Source of the DNA: Pseudomonadota bacterium
Lineage (GTDB): Bacteria > Pseudomonadota > Gammaproteobacteria > Burkholderiales > Thiobacillaceae
Direction of reading: 5' to 3'
Assembly: GCA_030836725.1 (NCBI GenBank)
Contig: JAUPLV010000022.1
Coordinates: 1-20,812, forward strand
Length of the DNA stretch: 20,812 nucleotides
Each line of letters begins with the position of its first letter. The stretch's first letter is position 1. The notes under the pieces were generated by a model, which was not told the origin of the DNA, ran no database searches, and saw only the letters and a list, made by a program, of their open reading frames with translations. Shown piece by piece: positions 19,977-20,812 of the stretch. The position numbers and the translations under genes are program-made.

Positions 19977-20812
19977 ATGGAAGCCTTGAAATCAGGCAGT
20001 GATGTGTTGTTCGTTTTGCTGGGCGGCATCATGGTGCTCGCCATGCATGCGGGGTTTGCCTTTCTCGAACTCGGCACGGTGCGCAAGAAGAACCAGGTCA
20101 ATGCCCTGGTCAAGATCATCACCGATTTCTCGGTCTCCACCATTGCCTATTTTTTCATCGGCTACAGCGTCGCCTACGGCGTCAGCTTCTTTTCCAGCGC
20201 CGAAGTGCTGTCGGCCAAAAATGGCTACGATCTGGTCAAGTTCTTTTTCCTGCTGACCTTCGCGGCGGCCATTCCGGCAATCGTGTCCGGGGGCATTGCC
20301 GAGCGCGCTCGCTTCAATCCGCAACTGGCGGCCACGTTCGCCCTGGTGGGACTGGTCTACCCGTTTTACGAAGGCATCGTGTGGAACGGCAACTTCGGCA
20401 TTCAGGACTGGCTGGCCGCGACTTTCGGCGCGCGCTTCCATGATTTTGCCGGATCGGTGGTGGTGCATGCGGTCGGCGGCTGGATCGCCTTGCCCGCGGT
20501 ATTGCTGCTGGGCGCGCGACGCGGGCGCTACACCAAGGACGGCATGATCTCGGCGCATCCGCCGTCGAACATCCCGTTCCTGGCGCTCGGCGCATGGATT
20601 TTGACGGTGGGCTGGTTCGGCTTCAACGTGATGTCGGCGCAGCTGATCGAGGCGGTGTCGGGGCTGGTGGCGGTGAATTCGCTGATGGCGATGGTGGGCG
20701 GCACGCTGGCCGCGCTGGCGATCGGCCGCAACGACCCCGGCTTCATCCACAACGGACCGCTGGCGGGTCTGGTGGCCGTATGCGCCGGATCCGACCTGAT
20801 GCACCCGCTCGG
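19977..20812 (+). CDS. amt: ammonium transporter (Amt family), 3' part missing (window edge)
   Basis: Trimeric inner-membrane channel for ammonium uptake. The 278 visible residues are open to the window end and hydrophobic, covering roughly seven helices. Family features: HAGFAFLELGTVRKKNQVN (24-42), IVSGGIAERARF (102-113), YEGIVWN, and DFAGSVVVHAVGGW (156-169) with D156 and pore H164 corresponding to AmtB D160 and H168; the usual D-x-A-G-G reads DFAGS here. The second pore histidine lies beyond the edge. There is no N-terminal signal peptide, unlike E. coli AmtB. GGGAG at 19965-19969 fits ATG 19977. NtrC and sigma-54-like sites upstream suggest induction in nitrogen limitation; glnK is not upstream. 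Whether the C-terminus carries an extra domain cannot be seen. Confidence 0.93.
   Translation, partial: MEALKSGSDVLFVLLGGIMVLAMHAGFAFLELGTVRKKNQVNALVKIITDFSVSTIAYFFIGYSVAYGVSFFSSAEVLSAKNGYDLVKFFFLLTFAAAIPAIVSGGIAERARFNPQLAATFALVGLVYPFYEGIVWNGNFGIQDWLAATFGARFHDFAGSVVVHAVGGWIALPAVLLLGARRGRYTKDGMISAHPPSNIPFLALGAWILTVGWFGFNVMSAQLIEAVSGLVAVNSLMAMVGGTLAALAIGRNDPGFIHNGPLAGLVAVCAGSDLMHPL

Overview
The window is about 63% GC by eye and looks like the chromosome of a betaproteobacterium, probably near the Nitrosomonadales/Thiobacillus-type lineages. The main support is the gene order hisD-C-B-H-A-F-I-E-hinT-tatA-tatB-tatC, the tsaB-rimI-udg cluster, and protein sequences typical of that class. I see no rRNA, tRNA, CRISPR array, prophage or transposase gene. 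Most of the window is well-ordered core genome. The unusual material is mainly between genes.

Region 1 (1-3453): a truncated PIN-PhoH ATPase runs leftward off the edge. Divergent to it are an exported HIRAN-domain protein, tsaB (t6A tRNA modification), rimI (S18 acetylation) and a family-4 uracil-DNA glycosylase. This cluster ends in a long palindromic repeat followed by a T-tract.

Region 2 (3468-7864): an FKBP-like/methyltransferase protein; a LemA lipoprotein with two TPM-domain proteins; then an NfeD-SPFH (QmcA-type) membrane pair. All read rightward.

Region 3 (7874-11572): lplT (leftward), a LysR regulator (rightward) overlapping a small unknown gene, a 244-bp inverted-repeat-bounded element with no recognisable transposase, and a leftward pair made of a cysteine-free Fur-family regulator and a DUF2007/zinc-ribbon protein.

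Region 4 (11708-19698): a long compact run of histidine biosynthesis genes (hisD, C, B, H, A, F, I, E) continuing through hinT into the Tat translocase genes tatABC. hisG is not present. The hisB-hisH spacer carries a 33-bp tandem duplication that copies the end of hisB with its stop codon, followed by a perfect hairpin enclosing the hisH ribosome binding site.

Region 5 (19699-20812): a palindromic repeat, then a nitrogen-type control region (two NtrC-like sites 30 bp apart and a -24/-12 sigma-54-like promoter) ahead of an ammonium transporter gene cut by the window end.

I did not find a clearly new multi-gene system. The best leads are the hisB-hisH spacer, the 244-bp element, the FKBP-like/methyltransferase fusion and the amt control region.
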